A DNA stretch of 64,000 nt from Micromonospora echinospora (GCF_900091495.1 NZ_LT607413.1:1116001-1180000), one strand, 5' to 3'. Counted from the first letter of the stretch, positions 34,921 through 45,045 are shown. Notes: generated from the letters alone by a model not told the origin. Made by a program: numbers and translations.

Positions 34921-37452
34921 TCAGGAGGCCCCGTCGGCGCGGAGCGGGAAGACGTTCGCGGTGGCCGAGTCCAGCAGCGAGCCGAGCACCGCGGAGATCT
35001 TGTCGGCGGACATCGGCTTGAAGAAGTGGTAGCCCTGGGCGGCGGTGCAGCCCAGCTCGGCCAGGGCGATCCGCTGCTCGGCGGTCTCCACCCCCTCGGC
35101 GACGACCCGCAGCCCCAACTCGTGGGCGAGACCGACGGTGGTCCGGACGATCGCCGCTGCCTCCGGCGAGTCGGCCATCCGGATCACGAAGGAACGGTCG
35201 ACCTTCACCTCGTCCACCGGCACCCGGGTCAGGAAGGTCAGCGAGGAGAAACCGGTGCCGAAGTCGTCCACGGCGATCTGCACGCCCATCGCGCGGAGCG
35301 CGCCCAGGACCTCGTCGACGACCTCCAGCTCGCTCATCACCACCGTCTCGGTGATCTCCAGCACGAGCCGGCGCGGCGGGACGTCGTGCCGGCGCAGCGC
35401 CTCGGCGATCTCGGCCGGCAGGCGGGGGTCGAGCAGGCTGCGCGCCGAGATGTTCACCGAGATCGGCACGTCCAGCCCGTCCCGGGCCCAGCCGGCGGCG
35501 ATGGCCAGGGCCTTGTCCAGCACGTACCGGGTGAAGGCGCCGAGCTGTTCGCTGTGCTCGACCGGGCCGATGAAGTCGGCGGGGGTGAGCAGGCCCCGGC
35601 GCGGGTGCAGCCAGCGGACCAGCGCCTCCACCCCGGTCGGCGCGCCGGTGGCCAGGTCGACCGCCGGTTGCAGGGCGAGTTGGAGCTGGTCGTCGACGGC
35701 CAGGGCCTCCCGCAGTTCGGCCAGCAGGGTCAGCTGGTCGGTGCTGGCCCCGTCCCGGGAGCTGTCGTACGGGGCGACGCTGCCGCCGCCCTTCTTCGCC
35801 TGGTACATCGCGATGTCGGCCCGACGCAGCAGCTCGGCCAGGTCGGCGGTGCCGGCGCCGGCCACCACCACCCCGACCGACACCTCGGTCGACATCCGCA
35901 CCCCGGCCACCTCGGCCGGCGCGGCGAGGCGCTCCACGATGTCCCGGGCCCGGCGCAGCGCGGACGCCATCGGGGCGCTGCCGTGGTCGACCACCGGCAG
36001 GGCGGTCGTCAGCAGCGCGAACTCGTCGCCGCCGAGCCGGCCGAGCAGGTCACCGGGGCGGACCAGGGCACCCAGCCGGTTCGCGGTCAGTTGCAGCAGG
36101 TCGTCGCCGGCGGCGTGCCCGAGGGTGTCGTTGACCTCCTTGAAGTGGTTGACGTCCAGCAGCAGCAACGCCACCGGGTGGCCGTGTGCGAGCTGCCGCA
36201 GCGTCTCGTCCCCCCGCGCGAGCAGGGCCGCCCGGTTGACCAGTCCGGTGAGCGGGTCGTGCACCGCGTCGTACGACGACCGCGCGGTGACCCGGCGCAG
36301 CTCCCGGTGGGTCGCCGCGTCGTGCAGCGCGGCGGCCAGCGCGTCGGCGAAGGCGGTGAAGGCGTCCTGTTCGGAGTCGCTCGGGCCGGTCGAGCCGGCG
36401 AAGCTGATCCGCAGCTCGCCGACGCGGGTCGTGCCGACGGCGAGGGTGCGGGCCAGCTCGTGTCCGGTGGCCGGGGCGGGCTCCGGCGGGTCGCACTCGC
36501 GCTCGGTCACCTGGCCGCCGACGTCGCCCCGGTACCGCCGCCAGCGGCCGTCGCTGCGGGCCACGTGGACGTCGACCAGCTCGGCCCGGAAGAGGGCGAG
36601 CGCACCGGTGACCGCAGCAGTGGCCACGCCGCGCTCGTCGAGCTGGTTGAGCGTCCCGGTGGTCTCGGCGAACATCCGCCAGGTACGGCGTTCCTCCTCG
36701 GCGCGCAGCCGGTGCCGGTAGGTCTGCTGGAGCAGCCAGCACGGCGGCGGCAGGAGCAGCAGCCAGCGCGGGTCGAGACGGATCAGCGCGATGACCAGCA
36801 GTCCGACCACGACGTTGCCGACGAACATCAGCAGTTTGCCCCGGAGCGCCGCGAGCAGCGGCGGCGCGACCGTGGTGCCGTGCCGCAGCGTGAGGGCGAG
36901 CATGCTGAACGCGACGCTGGTCAGCAGGTAGGTGGCCGCACCGGCGAGCAGGGCGAGAGCGAGGGCCGGGGTGGGCGGGGCGAGGAACGGCTCCCCGAGG
37001 GCGGTGGTGACCACCACGGCGGCGGCGGTCGCGGTGGTGGCCGTGGCCACTATCCGCACCAGGTCCACGACGGATCGGCGGTCGGCCAGCAGCGACAGCA
37101 GCCCCCAGGTGAGCGCCGTGCCGACCAGCGCGGCTGCCGGGAGCCATCCGGCCGGGGCCAGGTACAGGGAGACGATCAGAGCTGCCTCGCCCCAGGTGAT
37201 GCTGACCATCCCGGCGACGGCGCGGAACCGGAGCCGGGCCAGCTGGGCGGTGCCGAACACCGCGACGGCGATGCCGAACCGGGCCCACGGGGGCAGCGCA
37301 TCGTCCGGGGCGAGCCGGACGGGGACGGCGAACCCGACCACGGCGGCGCTCAGCGCAGCCAGCAGGAGCCCACCGACGAGCAGGCGGGCCCGGATCGGGA
37401 CGTCGCGGAGACCGAGCCGGTCCGGTGCCCGGTGGCCCGGATCGGAGGTCAC
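34921..37452 (-). CDS. Membrane-bound GGDEF-EAL cyclic-di-GMP protein
   Basis: The 843 residues contain about 7-8 TM segments (20-245) in a MASE-like sensor, a GAF-like linker (about 260-400), a GGDEF domain with intact GGDEF at 474-478, and an EAL domain with intact EAL at 609-611 plus DDFGTGFSSL. Both catalytic signatures are preserved, so it could both make and degrade c-di-GMP, which controls development in actinomycetes. The start is GTG 37452. It stands alone, convergent with the PI-PLC gene. Confidence 0.93.
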   Translation of the reverse strand: MTSDPGHRAPDRLGLRDVPIRARLLVGGLLLAALSAAVVGFAVPVRLAPDDALPPWARFGIAVAVFGTAQLARLRFRAVAGMVSITWGEAALIVSLYLAPAGWLPAAALVGTALTWGLLSLLADRRSVVDLVRIVATATTATAAAVVVTTALGEPFLAPPTPALALALLAGAATYLLTSVAFSMLALTLRHGTTVAPPLLAALRGKLLMFVGNVVVGLLVIALIRLDPRWLLLLPPPCWLLQQTYRHRLRAEEERRTWRMFAETTGTLNQLDERGVATAAVTGALALFRAELVDVHVARSDGRWRRYRGDVGGQVTERECDPPEPAPATGHELARTLAVGTTRVGELRISFAGSTGPSDSEQDAFTAFADALAAALHDAATHRELRRVTARSSYDAVHDPLTGLVNRAALLARGDETLRQLAHGHPVALLLLDVNHFKEVNDTLGHAAGDDLLQLTANRLGALVRPGDLLGRLGGDEFALLTTALPVVDHGSAPMASALRRARDIVERLAAPAEVAGVRMSTEVSVGVVVAGAGTADLAELLRRADIAMYQAKKGGGSVAPYDSSRDGASTDQLTLLAELREALAVDDQLQLALQPAVDLATGAPTGVEALVRWLHPRRGLLTPADFIGPVEHSEQLGAFTRYVLDKALAIAAGWARDGLDVPISVNISARSLLDPRLPAEIAEALRRHDVPPRRLVLEITETVVMSELEVVDEVLGALRAMGVQIAVDDFGTGFSSLTFLTRVPVDEVKVDRSFVIRMADSPEAAAIVRTTVGLAHELGLRVVAEGVETAEQRIALAELGCTAAQGYHFFKPMSADKISAVLGSLLDSATANVFPLRADGAS

Positions 37453-37680
37453 GACGTCCCTCCGGGCGGCTGTTGTCCGGCCCGTCGGCGGGCAGCCGGT
37501 GCTGTGCTGGTCACTGGCGCCCCCTTCCGCGCACGGCTCGGGGGCGGATGGTCCCCCGGCGGAAGGCTAAGCCAAACCGGGGGACCGCAACAGGGGGTGA
37601 CGCCCTGGTTCGACCCGGATCATGCCCGGACGAACGACTTACGGCGCTGCTGGCACCCGGACCGAGCGTTCGTCGGGTTT

Positions 37681-37926
37681 TTACGGTGACGTCGACCGAT
37701 CTGTCGGATCAACGACTACGCGCTCGCTCTTCATGGCGTCCGGCGACGGGCCCTGGCTCGGGAAGCGGTCCGGCAGGCGGCGCAGCCGGGCGTTCATGTT
37801 GCGGATCAGCAGCACGGTGGCCGTGCCGAGGACCAGGATGAGGAACAGGCCCATCGGGCCGGCGAGGCCACCGGTACGGGTGTCCCCGAAGTTGTTCTGG
37901 GCGAGCACCTGCGCGGCGGTCAGCAT
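37681..37926 (-). CDS. Small single-TM protein downstream of mca
   Basis: An 81-residue protein with one TM segment (about 24-42: GPMGLFLILVLGTATVLLI) followed by a basic RNMNARLRRLP and a polar tail. It follows mca by about 48 bases on the same strand, and a similar small membrane gene is common at this place in actinomycetes. Function is unknown. Confidence 0.8.
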   Translation of the reverse strand: MLTAAQVLAQNNFGDTRTGGLAGPMGLFLILVLGTATVLLIRNMNARLRRLPDRFPSQGPSPDAMKSERVVVDPTDRSTSP

Positions 37927-37974
37927 GGGTTTCCTCCGGTCTGCGGACTACGACCAGGGTAGCCCCACGGGTGG

Positions 37975-38856
37975 TCAGCAGGCATGGGCCCTCTCCCGCA
38001 CCCCGGCGAAGAGGTCCGACTCGGGCAGTGGGCTGTCGACCAGCGAGCGGGCCAGCTCGAAGTCCTCGGTCGGCCAGGCGCGCCGTTGTAGCTCCATCGG
38101 CACGTGGAACCAGAAGCCGTCCGGGTCGACCTGGGTGGCGTGGGCGCGCAGGGCGTCGTCGCGGACCGGGAAGTACTCCCCGCACTCCACCCGGGTGGTG
38201 ACCCGGGGGCCCTTGTCCTCCCGGTCCTCCCAACGCTCCAGCCACTGCGCGTACGGGGACTCCAGGCCGGCGGAGATCATCGCCTCGTGCAGGGCGGTGA
38301 CCTTGCTCTTGGAGAAGCCCATGTCGTAGTAGAGCTTCAACGGCTGCCACGGGTCGCCGAGGTCCGGGTAGCGCTCCGGGTCGCCGGCCGCCTCGAAGGC
38401 CGCGACGCTGATCTTGTGGCACATGATGTGGTCGGGGTGCGGATACCCGCCGTCCTCGTCGTACGTGGTCACCACGTGCGGCTTGAACTCGCGCATCAGC
38501 CGGACCAGCGCGCCGGCCGCCACCTCGACGTCCTGGAGGGCGAAGCACCCCTCCGGCAACGGCGGCAACGGGTCGCCCTCGGGCAACCCCGAGTCGACGA
38601 AACCGAGCCAGGCCTGCTCGACACCGAGGATGGCCCGGGCGGCGTCCATCTCGGCCCGCCGGATCTCGCCGATGTTGTTCCAGATCTCCGGCCGGTCCAG
38701 CTTGGGGTTCAACACGCTGCCGCGTTCCCCGCCGGTACACGTCACGATCAGTACGTCCACCCCCTCGGCGACGTACTTGGCCGTGGTCGCGGCGCCCTTG
38801 CTCGACTCGTCGTCGGGATGGGCGTGGACGGCCATGAGACGCAGTTGCTCTGCCAA
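37975..38856 (-). CDS. mca: Mycothiol S-conjugate amidase
   Basis: Zn-dependent amidase that splits mycothiol-toxin conjugates into a mercapturic acid and GlcN-Ins, a detoxification step. The 293 residues open with the LmbE-type motif [15 protein letters not shown] (HPDD at about 13-16), followed by [20 protein letters not shown] and the metal-ligand block [16 protein letters not shown] 38856, behind GAGGAG, matches the usual N-terminus [16 protein letters not shown]; the frame is open to 38892 but adds unconserved residues. It is divergent from the DUF4307 gene, as in other actinomycetes. Confidence 0.93.
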   Translation of the reverse strand: MAEQLRLMAVHAHPDDESSKGAATTAKYVAEGVDVLIVTCTGGERGSVLNPKLDRPEIWNNIGEIRRAEMDAARAILGVEQAWLGFVDSGLPEGDPLPPLPEGCFALQDVEVAAGALVRLMREFKPHVVTTYDEDGGYPHPDHIMCHKISVAAFEAAGDPERYPDLGDPWQPLKLYYDMGFSKSKVTALHEAMISAGLESPYAQWLERWEDREDKGPRVTTRVECGEYFPVRDDALRAHATQVDPDGFWFHVPMELQRRAWPTEDFELARSLVDSPLPESDLFAGVRERAHAC

Positions 38857-39060
38857 AGCCGCACTCCTCGTCTGTACCCGGCCGGACCCCACGGGTCGGG
38901 CGGGTGAGCTGCCGATATCTCCATCAGCCCCGGCGAACCGGCTGCCGACCTGTCAGTATGGGCGCTGACCTGCCGACATCACACCGTGGACGGGCTGAGA
39001 GGATGGACCAGGTCCATTCTTCCCGAAGCCTGTGACGACGACGCCAGGAGATGCCCGCCG

Positions 39061-39495
39061 GTGACCGAGACGCACGCCACAACTACACCGGGTGCACCGG
39101 TATTCCCACCCGGTCGGTACGGCCGGCGCCGGGATCCCGGCCGGCGTCGCCCGTGGCTGACCGGAGCGCTGCTGGCCGTCGCACTCGCCTTCTCCGGACT
39201 GGTCACGTTCCGCCTCTACCAGCAGTACGGCGACCCGACCTACGACGCCCAGGTGATCACCTACACCGACATCACCGACACGCAGGTGGTGGTGGAGTTC
39301 CAGGTCACCGTACCGCCCGGCGGGTCGGCGGTGTGCCTGCTGCGGGCCCGGGACGTCGCCGGCGCGGAGGTGTCCCGCGAGGAGGTGACGGTGACCGCCC
39401 CGGGCGACGAGCGGAGCATCACCACCCGGCACCGGCTGGCCACCTCCGCCGAGCCGTTCATCGGCGAGGTCGTCCGCTGCCGGCCGCCGGCCTGA
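39061..39495 (+). CDS. DUF4307 membrane-anchored protein
   Basis: A 144-residue protein: a basic Pro/Arg-rich cytoplasmic head, one TM (about 37-57), and an extracytoplasmic beta-rich domain ([20 protein letters not shown]) typical of DUF4307. GTG 39061 follows AGGAGA by 8 bases. The order mca, DUF4307, greA is conserved in actinobacteria, including mycobacteria. Function is unknown. Confidence 0.85.
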   Translation: MTETHATTTPGAPVFPPGRYGRRRDPGRRRPWLTGALLAVALAFSGLVTFRLYQQYGDPTYDAQVITYTDITDTQVVVEFQVTVPPGGSAVCLLRARDVAGAEVSREEVTVTAPGDERSITTRHRLATSAEPFIGEVVRCRPPA

Positions 39496-39626
39496 GCTGG
39501 GAAAACTCCTCCACGCAGAGGCATTGGCCGGTCACCGGCGGTATTCGCCGTCCCGGAGCCGGGTGTGGCACTGGTAACTTGGTAGTTCACCTGTCAGCCA
39601 GCCACGCACAATCGAGGAGAACGCCT

Positions 39627-40127
39627 GTGTCCACCACTGGCAACGAGGCGCCCGCCACCTGGCTGTCCCAGGACGCGTACGACCGCCTGAAGGCCGAACT
39701 CGACGAGCTGATCGCCAACCGCCCGGCGATGGCTGCGGAGATCAACGCCCGGCGCGAGGAGGGCGACCTGCGGGAGAACGGTGGCTACCATGCCGCCCGC
39801 GAGGAGCAGGGCAAGCAGGAGGGGCGCATCCGCTACCTCCAGGAGTTCCTGCGCACCGCCCAGGTCGGTGAGGCACCCAGCGCCGACGTGGTGACCCCCG
39901 GCATGGTCGTCACGATCTACTTCGACGACGACGCCGACGACAGCGAGACCTTCCTGCTCGGCTCGCGGGAGATCGCGTCCACCACCGACCTGACCGTCTA
40001 CAGCCCGGAGTCCGCGCTCGGGCAGGCCATCCTGGGCGCGCGCGCCGGACAGGCCGTCACCTACACCGCGCCCAGCGGCGCCGACATCAAGGTGACCGTC
40101 GTCTCCTTCGAGCCCTTCACCGGCTGA
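39627..40127 (+). CDS. greA: Transcription elongation factor GreA
   Basis: Stimulates RNA polymerase to cleave back-tracked transcripts. The 166 residues have the N-terminal coiled coil (about 10-85, with the acidic tip [20 protein letters not shown] carrying the catalytic acidic pair) and the C-terminal FKBP-like domain (90-166). GTG 39627 follows GAGGAGA. A strong hairpin ends the unit. Confidence 0.95.
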   Translation: MSTTGNEAPATWLSQDAYDRLKAELDELIANRPAMAAEINARREEGDLRENGGYHAAREEQGKQEGRIRYLQEFLRTAQVGEAPSADVVTPGMVVTIYFDDDADDSETFLLGSREIASTTDLTVYSPESALGQAILGARAGQAVTYTAPSGADIKVTVVSFEPFTG

Positions 40128-40155
40128 GCCGGCCCGGATCTTCCCCACGTCGTGC

Positions 40156-40194
40156 ACCGGGGGCGGGTGGCCCGAGCGGCCAGTCGCCCCCGGT
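40156..40194 (+). terminator. Intrinsic terminator after greA
   Basis: ACCGGGGGCG (40156-40165) pairs perfectly with 40185-40194 around a 19-base loop; it lies 28 bases after the greA stop and could also act on the convergent ilvA unit. Confidence 0.6.
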
Positions 40195-40212
40195 GATCAC
40201 CGTGCCGGCGGC

Positions 40213-40271
40213 GCGTCACGCCTCCGGGGGCGGCGAAGACCCGCGTCACGCCTCCGGGGCGGCGAAGACCT
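40213..40271. repeat. 30-bp tandem duplication across the ilvA stop
   Basis: GCGTCACGCCTCCGGGG plus GCGGCGAAGACC occurs at 40213-40242 and again at 40243-40271 with a one-base length difference. The second copy holds the ilvA stop and last codons; the first repeats them downstream. Confidence 0.8.
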
Positions 40272-41466
40272 GGTAACCGCTGGCGCGGAGCGCGCTGATC
40301 AGCATGTCGGAGTGCTCGGGCCCCCGGGTCTCCACCGAGAGCGCCACCTCCACCTCACCGAGGCGCAGGTGCGGGTGGACCCGCTGGTGCACCACGTCCA
40401 CCACGTTGGCCCGGTGCTCGGCGATCTCGGTCAGCAGGGACGCGAGCTGCCCGGGGCGGTCCACGCACCGGACGGTGATCCGCAGGAAGCGCCCGGCGGC
40501 GGCGAGGCCGTGCTCGATCACCCGCAGCATCAGCAGTGGGTCGATGTTCCCGCCGGAGAGCACCGCCACCGTCGGTGAGCCCACCTCGACCACACCGGCG
40601 AGCAGCGCCGCCACCCCGACCGCGCCGGCCGGCTCCACCACCTGCTTGTTCCGTTCCAGCAGCATCAGCAGCGCCCGGGAGATGTCCTCCTCGCCCACCG
40701 TGACCACCTCGTCGACGAGCTTGTGCACGTGGGTGAAGGTGAGGTCACCGGGACGGCCGACCGCGATGCCGTCGGCGATGGTGCTGTACGCCGGCAGGCG
40801 TACCGGCTCGCCGGCCGCCAGCGAGGGCGGGAAAGCCGCCGCCTCGGCGGCCTGCACCCCGACCACCCGCACGTCCGGGCGGAGCGCCCGGACCACCACG
40901 GCGATCCCGGAGACCAGGCCGCCCCCGCCGACCCCGGTGACGATGGTCCGCACCTCCGGGTACTGCTCCAGGATCTCCAGCGCCACCGTGCCCTGCCCGG
41001 CGATCACGTCCGGGTGGTCGAAGGGGTGGATGAAGACCGCCCCGGTCCGTTCGGCGAAGGTCTGCGCCGCCACCAGGGACTCATCCACGGTCGCGCCGAC
41101 GAGCTGCACCTGTGCGCCGTACCCCTTGGTGGCCGCGACCTTGGGCAGTGGCGCGTTCACCGGCATGAAGACGGTGGCGGTGGTGCCGAGCAGGCCGGCG
41201 GCGAGGGCCACGCCCTGCGCGTGGTTGCCGGCGCTGGCGGCGACCACGCCCCGGGCCCGCTCCGCCGCGCTGAGCCGGGCGATCCGCACGTACGCCCCCC
41301 GCACCTTGTACGACCCGGCGCGTTGCAGGTGCTCGCACTTGAGCCAGATGGGCCCGCCCAGCGCGGCGGTGAGCGGGCGGGAGGGCTCCAGCGGGGTGGC
41401 CCGGGTGATCCCGGCCAACAGTTCCCGCGCTGCCTGGACGTCGGCGAGGCCGACCAGCTCCGTCAT
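40246..41466 (-). CDS. ilvA: Threonine ammonia-lyase with ACT domain
   Basis: PLP enzyme converting threonine to 2-oxobutanoate and ammonia. The 406 residues carry the PLP lysine in GSYKVRGA (K54), the phosphate-binding GVGGGGLVSG and a C-terminal ACT domain (about 330-406). The single ACT domain and length match the actinobacterial IlvA/TdcB-like type, which may serve isoleucine synthesis or catabolism. ATG 41466 overlaps the upstream DUF4328 stop (ATGA). The last codons are duplicated downstream in tandem. Confidence 0.93.
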   Translation of the reverse strand: MTELVGLADVQAARELLAGITRATPLEPSRPLTAALGGPIWLKCEHLQRAGSYKVRGAYVRIARLSAAERARGVVAASAGNHAQGVALAAGLLGTTATVFMPVNAPLPKVAATKGYGAQVQLVGATVDESLVAAQTFAERTGAVFIHPFDHPDVIAGQGTVALEILEQYPEVRTIVTGVGGGGLVSGIAVVVRALRPDVRVVGVQAAEAAAFPPSLAAGEPVRLPAYSTIADGIAVGRPGDLTFTHVHKLVDEVVTVGEEDISRALLMLLERNKQVVEPAGAVGVAALLAGVVEVGSPTVAVLSGGNIDPLLMLRVIEHGLAAAGRFLRITVRCVDRPGQLASLLTEIAEHRANVVDVVHQRVHPHLRLGEVEVALSVETRGPEHSDMLISALRASGYQVFAAPEA

Positions 41467-42332
41467 GCCCTGATGGTGCCATCTGCCCCTGGTGAGGTCA
41501 TCGGGGACGGCACGGTGGTGCCGGGAGTGACCGGATACGGCACGACCGTCCCCGGGGCCAACGGGCCGGCCGGGCCTCCCCGGTCGATCCGGGCCTGCTG
41601 CGCGGCCGAGACCCGCCGGATCACCACGACCAGGGTGGCTCCGGCGACGACACAGGCCACCATCGGCAGGATGCTCCGGTTCAGTGCCGCCGAGTACTGG
41701 TCGGCGTAGTCGAGGAACTCCCGCCGGATGGTCGGGTACGCCGGCAGCTGCTCGAACTCCCGCTCCGAGGCCCGCTCCGTCCACCACTCGGAGACCAGAA
41801 AGACCAGCCAGGCCGCCCACCAGACGCCGACCAGCCGGCCGGTGCCCGGACGCCACACGCTGGCCCGGGTGACATCGGCGACCACCCGGTACGGCAAGAC
41901 GAGGTTGACCAGCGGCACCAGCCAACCGCCGATCGCCCAGCCCGCGCCGAGGCCGGGCGCCGAGCCGGGGAAGGCGTCCAGGTTCATCCGTACCCGGTAG
42001 GTCCAGACGATGACCAGCACCACGGCGGTCAGGTACGCGATCAGGTAGGGGATGCTCGCGGCCAACTCGACGAACCCGGCGACCAGCAGCATGTCCTGGT
42101 CCTCGGTGCGCGCGGCCCGCTCGGCCATCGACCGGCCGACCAGCGCGGTGAGGGACACCAGCAGGTAGCACAGTGTGGTGGCGGCGACCGCCACCGAGGC
42201 GGCCAGGCCGATCCCGCGTACCGACCGGATCGGCACCTCGGGATTCACCGGCGGGGCGCCGACCGGCGTGCCGCAGGTCGAGCAGTCACTCGCCCGGGGC
42301 GAGGTCTCGCCGTCGCAGGTCGCACACCGCAT
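41463..42332 (-). CDS. DUF4328 membrane protein with zinc ribbon
   Basis: The 289 residues begin with a zinc ribbon (CATCDGETSPRASDCSTCG), then four TM segments (about 45-66, 85-112, 135-160 and 225-245) with the DUF4328 pattern YRVRMNLDAF and GWAIGGWLVPLVNLVLPYRV. It is translationally coupled to ilvA but has no known link to amino-acid metabolism. Function is unknown. Confidence 0.85.
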   Translation of the reverse strand: MRCATCDGETSPRASDCSTCGTPVGAPPVNPEVPIRSVRGIGLAASVAVAATTLCYLLVSLTALVGRSMAERAARTEDQDMLLVAGFVELAASIPYLIAYLTAVVLVIVWTYRVRMNLDAFPGSAPGLGAGWAIGGWLVPLVNLVLPYRVVADVTRASVWRPGTGRLVGVWWAAWLVFLVSEWWTERASEREFEQLPAYPTIRREFLDYADQYSAALNRSILPMVACVVAGATLVVVIRRVSAAQQARIDRGGPAGPLAPGTVVPYPVTPGTTVPSPMTSPGADGTIRA

Positions 42333-42384
42333 GGCCGGTCGTCCTCACTGTGCAGTTGTCTCCGGGCCGGCCCACACTAGACGA

Positions 42385-43788
42385 TCATGCGGGGGCGGGC
42401 GACCCTGTTCCGACGCGCGGGTACCCGGGGGCGTGCCGCGCCCACGGGGCCTGCATCTCGAACTGGCCCGCCACGCCGAGCAGCAGCAGCTCCGACCCGG
42501 GCGGGCCGACCAGTTGCACCGCCACCGGCAGCCCGTCGGGACGCCGACCCACCGGCACCACCAGCGCCGGCAGTCCGGCGATGTTCCACGGCGCGGCGAA
42601 CGGGGCGTACCGGATGCTGGTGCTCATGTTCGACCGCCAGGACCGGCCCGACCAGCTCTGCGCCGCCGGTGGCGCGCTGGCCAGCGCCGGGGTGAGCAGC
42701 AGGTCGACCGAGTGGTCGGCGAAGAAACCGATCGACCGTTCGCGCCAGGCGTCCCGGTCGGCCTGGCGGACGTAGCCCCGTCGCTGCGCCCACTCCCCCA
42801 GGGCGACGTGCCGCCGGCTGCGCCGCTGGAGGTGCCGGCGCTCCACCCCGCCGGCGCGGACATCGGCGGAGGCGGCGGCGAACCAGGTCGCGATGCCCTT
42901 GAGACCGAGTGCGGTCGGATACACCGGGTCGGCCGGCACGGTGTCGTGCCCGGCGGCGGCGAGCAGCCGGCCGGCGGCGGCCACCGCGTCCCGGTTGGGT
43001 TCGTCGGCGGCGATGCCGCGCACCGGCGAGCGGAGCGACACACCCACCCGCAGCCGCTGCGGCGGCACCAGCTTCTCCTGGGGACGTCCGGCGAGCACCT
43101 GGAAACCCACCGCCGCGTCCGCGACCGTGGTGGTCAGCATGCCGTGCTCGGCCAGGCCGAACCAGCCCTCCTCGCCGAGCTGCCAGGGCACCACGCCCCG
43201 GCCGGGCTTGAGCCCGACCAGGCCGCAGCAGGCCGCCGGAATGCGAATCGAGCCGAGGCCGTCGTTGGCGTGCGCGATCGGCACCAGCCCGGCGGCCACC
43301 GCCGCGGCGGCGCCCCCGGACGATCCACCCGGGGTGCGGGCCGGGTCCCACGGGTTGCGGGTGACCGCCGTCTCGTCGTCGGTCACCGCCCACAACCCGA
43401 GTTCCGGCATCCGGGTGACACCGAGGATGACCGCGCCCGCGCCGCGCAGCCGACGGACCACCTCGTGGTCGCCCTCGGCCACCGGGGTACGCACGGCGGC
43501 CGAGCCGCGCCAGGTGGGCAGGCCGGCGACCGGGGTGTTCTCCTTCACCGCGACCGGCACCCCGGCCAGCGGGAGGTTGGCCAGGTCCTCCTGCTCGTCG
43601 ACCTTCTCCGCCTCGGTGATCGCCTCCCCGCCGCGTACCGTGCGGAACGCGGCGAGGTCGGCGTCGGCGCGGGCGACGTGGTCGAGGTGGTCGGCCACCA
43701 CCTGCGTCGCCGAGACGTCCCCCCGGCGTACGCCCCGGGCGATCTGCTTCGCGGTCGCCCCGACCCAGGTCGGCATGATGTCCTGCAC
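42385..43788 (-). CDS. Amidase-signature-family hydrolase
   Basis: A 467-residue amidase with the Ser-cisSer-Lys triad visible: K82 in VAVKENTP, the GGSSGG loop at 154-159 (cis-Ser about 156), and nucleophile S180 in DGLGSIRIPA. Substrate is unknown. GTG 43788 follows GGGGAGG by 6 bases. It starts 22 bases after metB, so the two probably share a message. Confidence 0.88.
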   Translation of the reverse strand: MQDIMPTWVGATAKQIARGVRRGDVSATQVVADHLDHVARADADLAAFRTVRGGEAITEAEKVDEQEDLANLPLAGVPVAVKENTPVAGLPTWRGSAAVRTPVAEGDHEVVRRLRGAGAVILGVTRMPELGLWAVTDDETAVTRNPWDPARTPGGSSGGAAAAVAAGLVPIAHANDGLGSIRIPAACCGLVGLKPGRGVVPWQLGEEGWFGLAEHGMLTTTVADAAVGFQVLAGRPQEKLVPPQRLRVGVSLRSPVRGIAADEPNRDAVAAAGRLLAAAGHDTVPADPVYPTALGLKGIATWFAAASADVRAGGVERRHLQRRSRRHVALGEWAQRRGYVRQADRDAWRERSIGFFADHSVDLLLTPALASAPPAAQSWSGRSWRSNMSTSIRYAPFAAPWNIAGLPALVVPVGRRPDGLPVAVQLVGPPGSELLLLGVAGQFEMQAPWARHAPGYPRVGTGSPAPA

Positions 43789-43810
43789 GGCCACCCTCCC
43801 CAGCCAGCGG

Positions 43811-44953
43811 TCAGCCCAGCGCCTGCTCCAGATCGGCGAGCAGGTCGTCGACCGTCTCGATGCCGACAGACAGTCGCACGAGATCGCCGGGAACTTCAAG
43901 CGGCGAGCCGGCAGCGCTCGCGTGTGTCATCCGACCCGGGTGCTCGATCAGAGACTCCACCCCGCCGAGGGACTCGGCGAGCACGAACAGCTTGGCCCGG
44001 TTGCAGATCTCGACCGCGTGCTCCTCACCGCCGGTGGCGCGGAAGGAGATCATCCCACCGAACCGGCGCATCTGCTTGGCGGCCACCTCGTGTCCCGGGT
44101 GCGACGGCAGGCCGGGGTAGATCACCTCGGCCACCTTGGCGTGCCCGTCCAGGTAGGCGGCGATCCGCTCGGCGTTGTCGCAGTGCCGGTCCATCCGGAC
44201 GCCGAGGGTCTTGATGCCGCGCAGGGTCAGCCAGGCGTCGAACGGGCCGTTGATCGCGCCCATCGCGTTCTGGTGGTAGCGCAGCTGCTCGCCGAGTTCC
44301 CGGTCGGCGACGACGAGGGCGCCACCGACCACGTCGGAGTGGCCGCCGACGTACTTGGTGGTGGAGTGCACCACCACGTCCGCGCCGTGCGCGATCGGCT
44401 GCTGGAGGTACGGCGAGGCGAAGGTGTTGTCGACCACCAGCAGCGCCCCGGCGTCGTGCGCGACACCGGCCAGGGCGGCGATGTCGGCGATGCCGAGCAG
44501 CGGGTTGGTCGGCGTCTCCACCCAGACGATCCGGGTGCTGCCGGGGCGGATCGCCGCCCGCACGGCGTCCGGGTCGGAGACCTTCGCCGGGGTGTACGCC
44601 AGCCCCCAGCGCTCGGCGACCTTCGCGAAGAGCCGGTACGTGCCGCCGTACGCGTCGTCCGGGATGACCACGTGGTCACCCGGCTTGCAGACGGTGCGCA
44701 GCAGGGTGTCCTCGGCGGCCAGGCCGCTGGCGAAGGCGAGCCCGACCGGACCGCCCTCGAGCGCGGCGAGGCACTCCTGGAGGGCGTCCCGGGTCGGGTT
44801 GCCGGACCGGCTGTACTCGTAACCCAGCCGGGGCGCGCCGACGGCGTCCTGGGCGTAGGTGCTGGTCTGGTAGATCGGTGGGATCACCGCGCCGGTGCGG
44901 GCATCCGGGTCCTGGCCGGCGTGGATCGCGAGCGTCTCGAAGCCGTGACTCAT
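43811..44953 (-). CDS. metB: Cystathionine gamma-synthase
   Basis: PLP enzyme of transsulfuration, joining an activated homoserine and cysteine to cystathionine, or acting as gamma-lyase in some actinomycetes. The 380 residues have YEYSRSGNPTRDALQ, the PLP lysine K200 in VVHSTTKYVGGHSD, and the C-terminal RLSVGIETVDDL. ATG 44953 starts the conserved SHGFETLAIHAGQ. With the cbs gene at 54643-56013 it suggests cysteine-methionine interconversion in both directions. Confidence 0.92.
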   Translation of the reverse strand: MSHGFETLAIHAGQDPDARTGAVIPPIYQTSTYAQDAVGAPRLGYEYSRSGNPTRDALQECLAALEGGPVGLAFASGLAAEDTLLRTVCKPGDHVVIPDDAYGGTYRLFAKVAERWGLAYTPAKVSDPDAVRAAIRPGSTRIVWVETPTNPLLGIADIAALAGVAHDAGALLVVDNTFASPYLQQPIAHGADVVVHSTTKYVGGHSDVVGGALVVADRELGEQLRYHQNAMGAINGPFDAWLTLRGIKTLGVRMDRHCDNAERIAAYLDGHAKVAEVIYPGLPSHPGHEVAAKQMRRFGGMISFRATGGEEHAVEICNRAKLFVLAESLGGVESLIEHPGRMTHASAAGSPLEVPGDLVRLSVGIETVDDLLADLEQALG

Positions 44954-45039
44954 TCCCCAGACGCTAGTCCCTCCACCGGGACCGACCGGGGCGACCCGAC
45001 CGAGCCGGGCACGTCCACGGGTGCACCCGTACGCCGAAC

Positions 45040-45045
45040 TAGCCT
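45040..45045 (+). promoter_or_regulatory. -10 box (TAGCCT) of the HIT gene
   Basis: TAGCCT ends 7 bases before GTG 45053; leaderless transcription is likely. The 99-bp gap to the metB start holds both promoters. Confidence 0.45.

Noticed and set aside
37630..37682. ACGAACG/CGTTCGT dyad followed by a T run as a terminator
   Set aside because: It would act rightward where no gene is transcribed; the 30-base loop is long, and the neighbouring genes read leftward.
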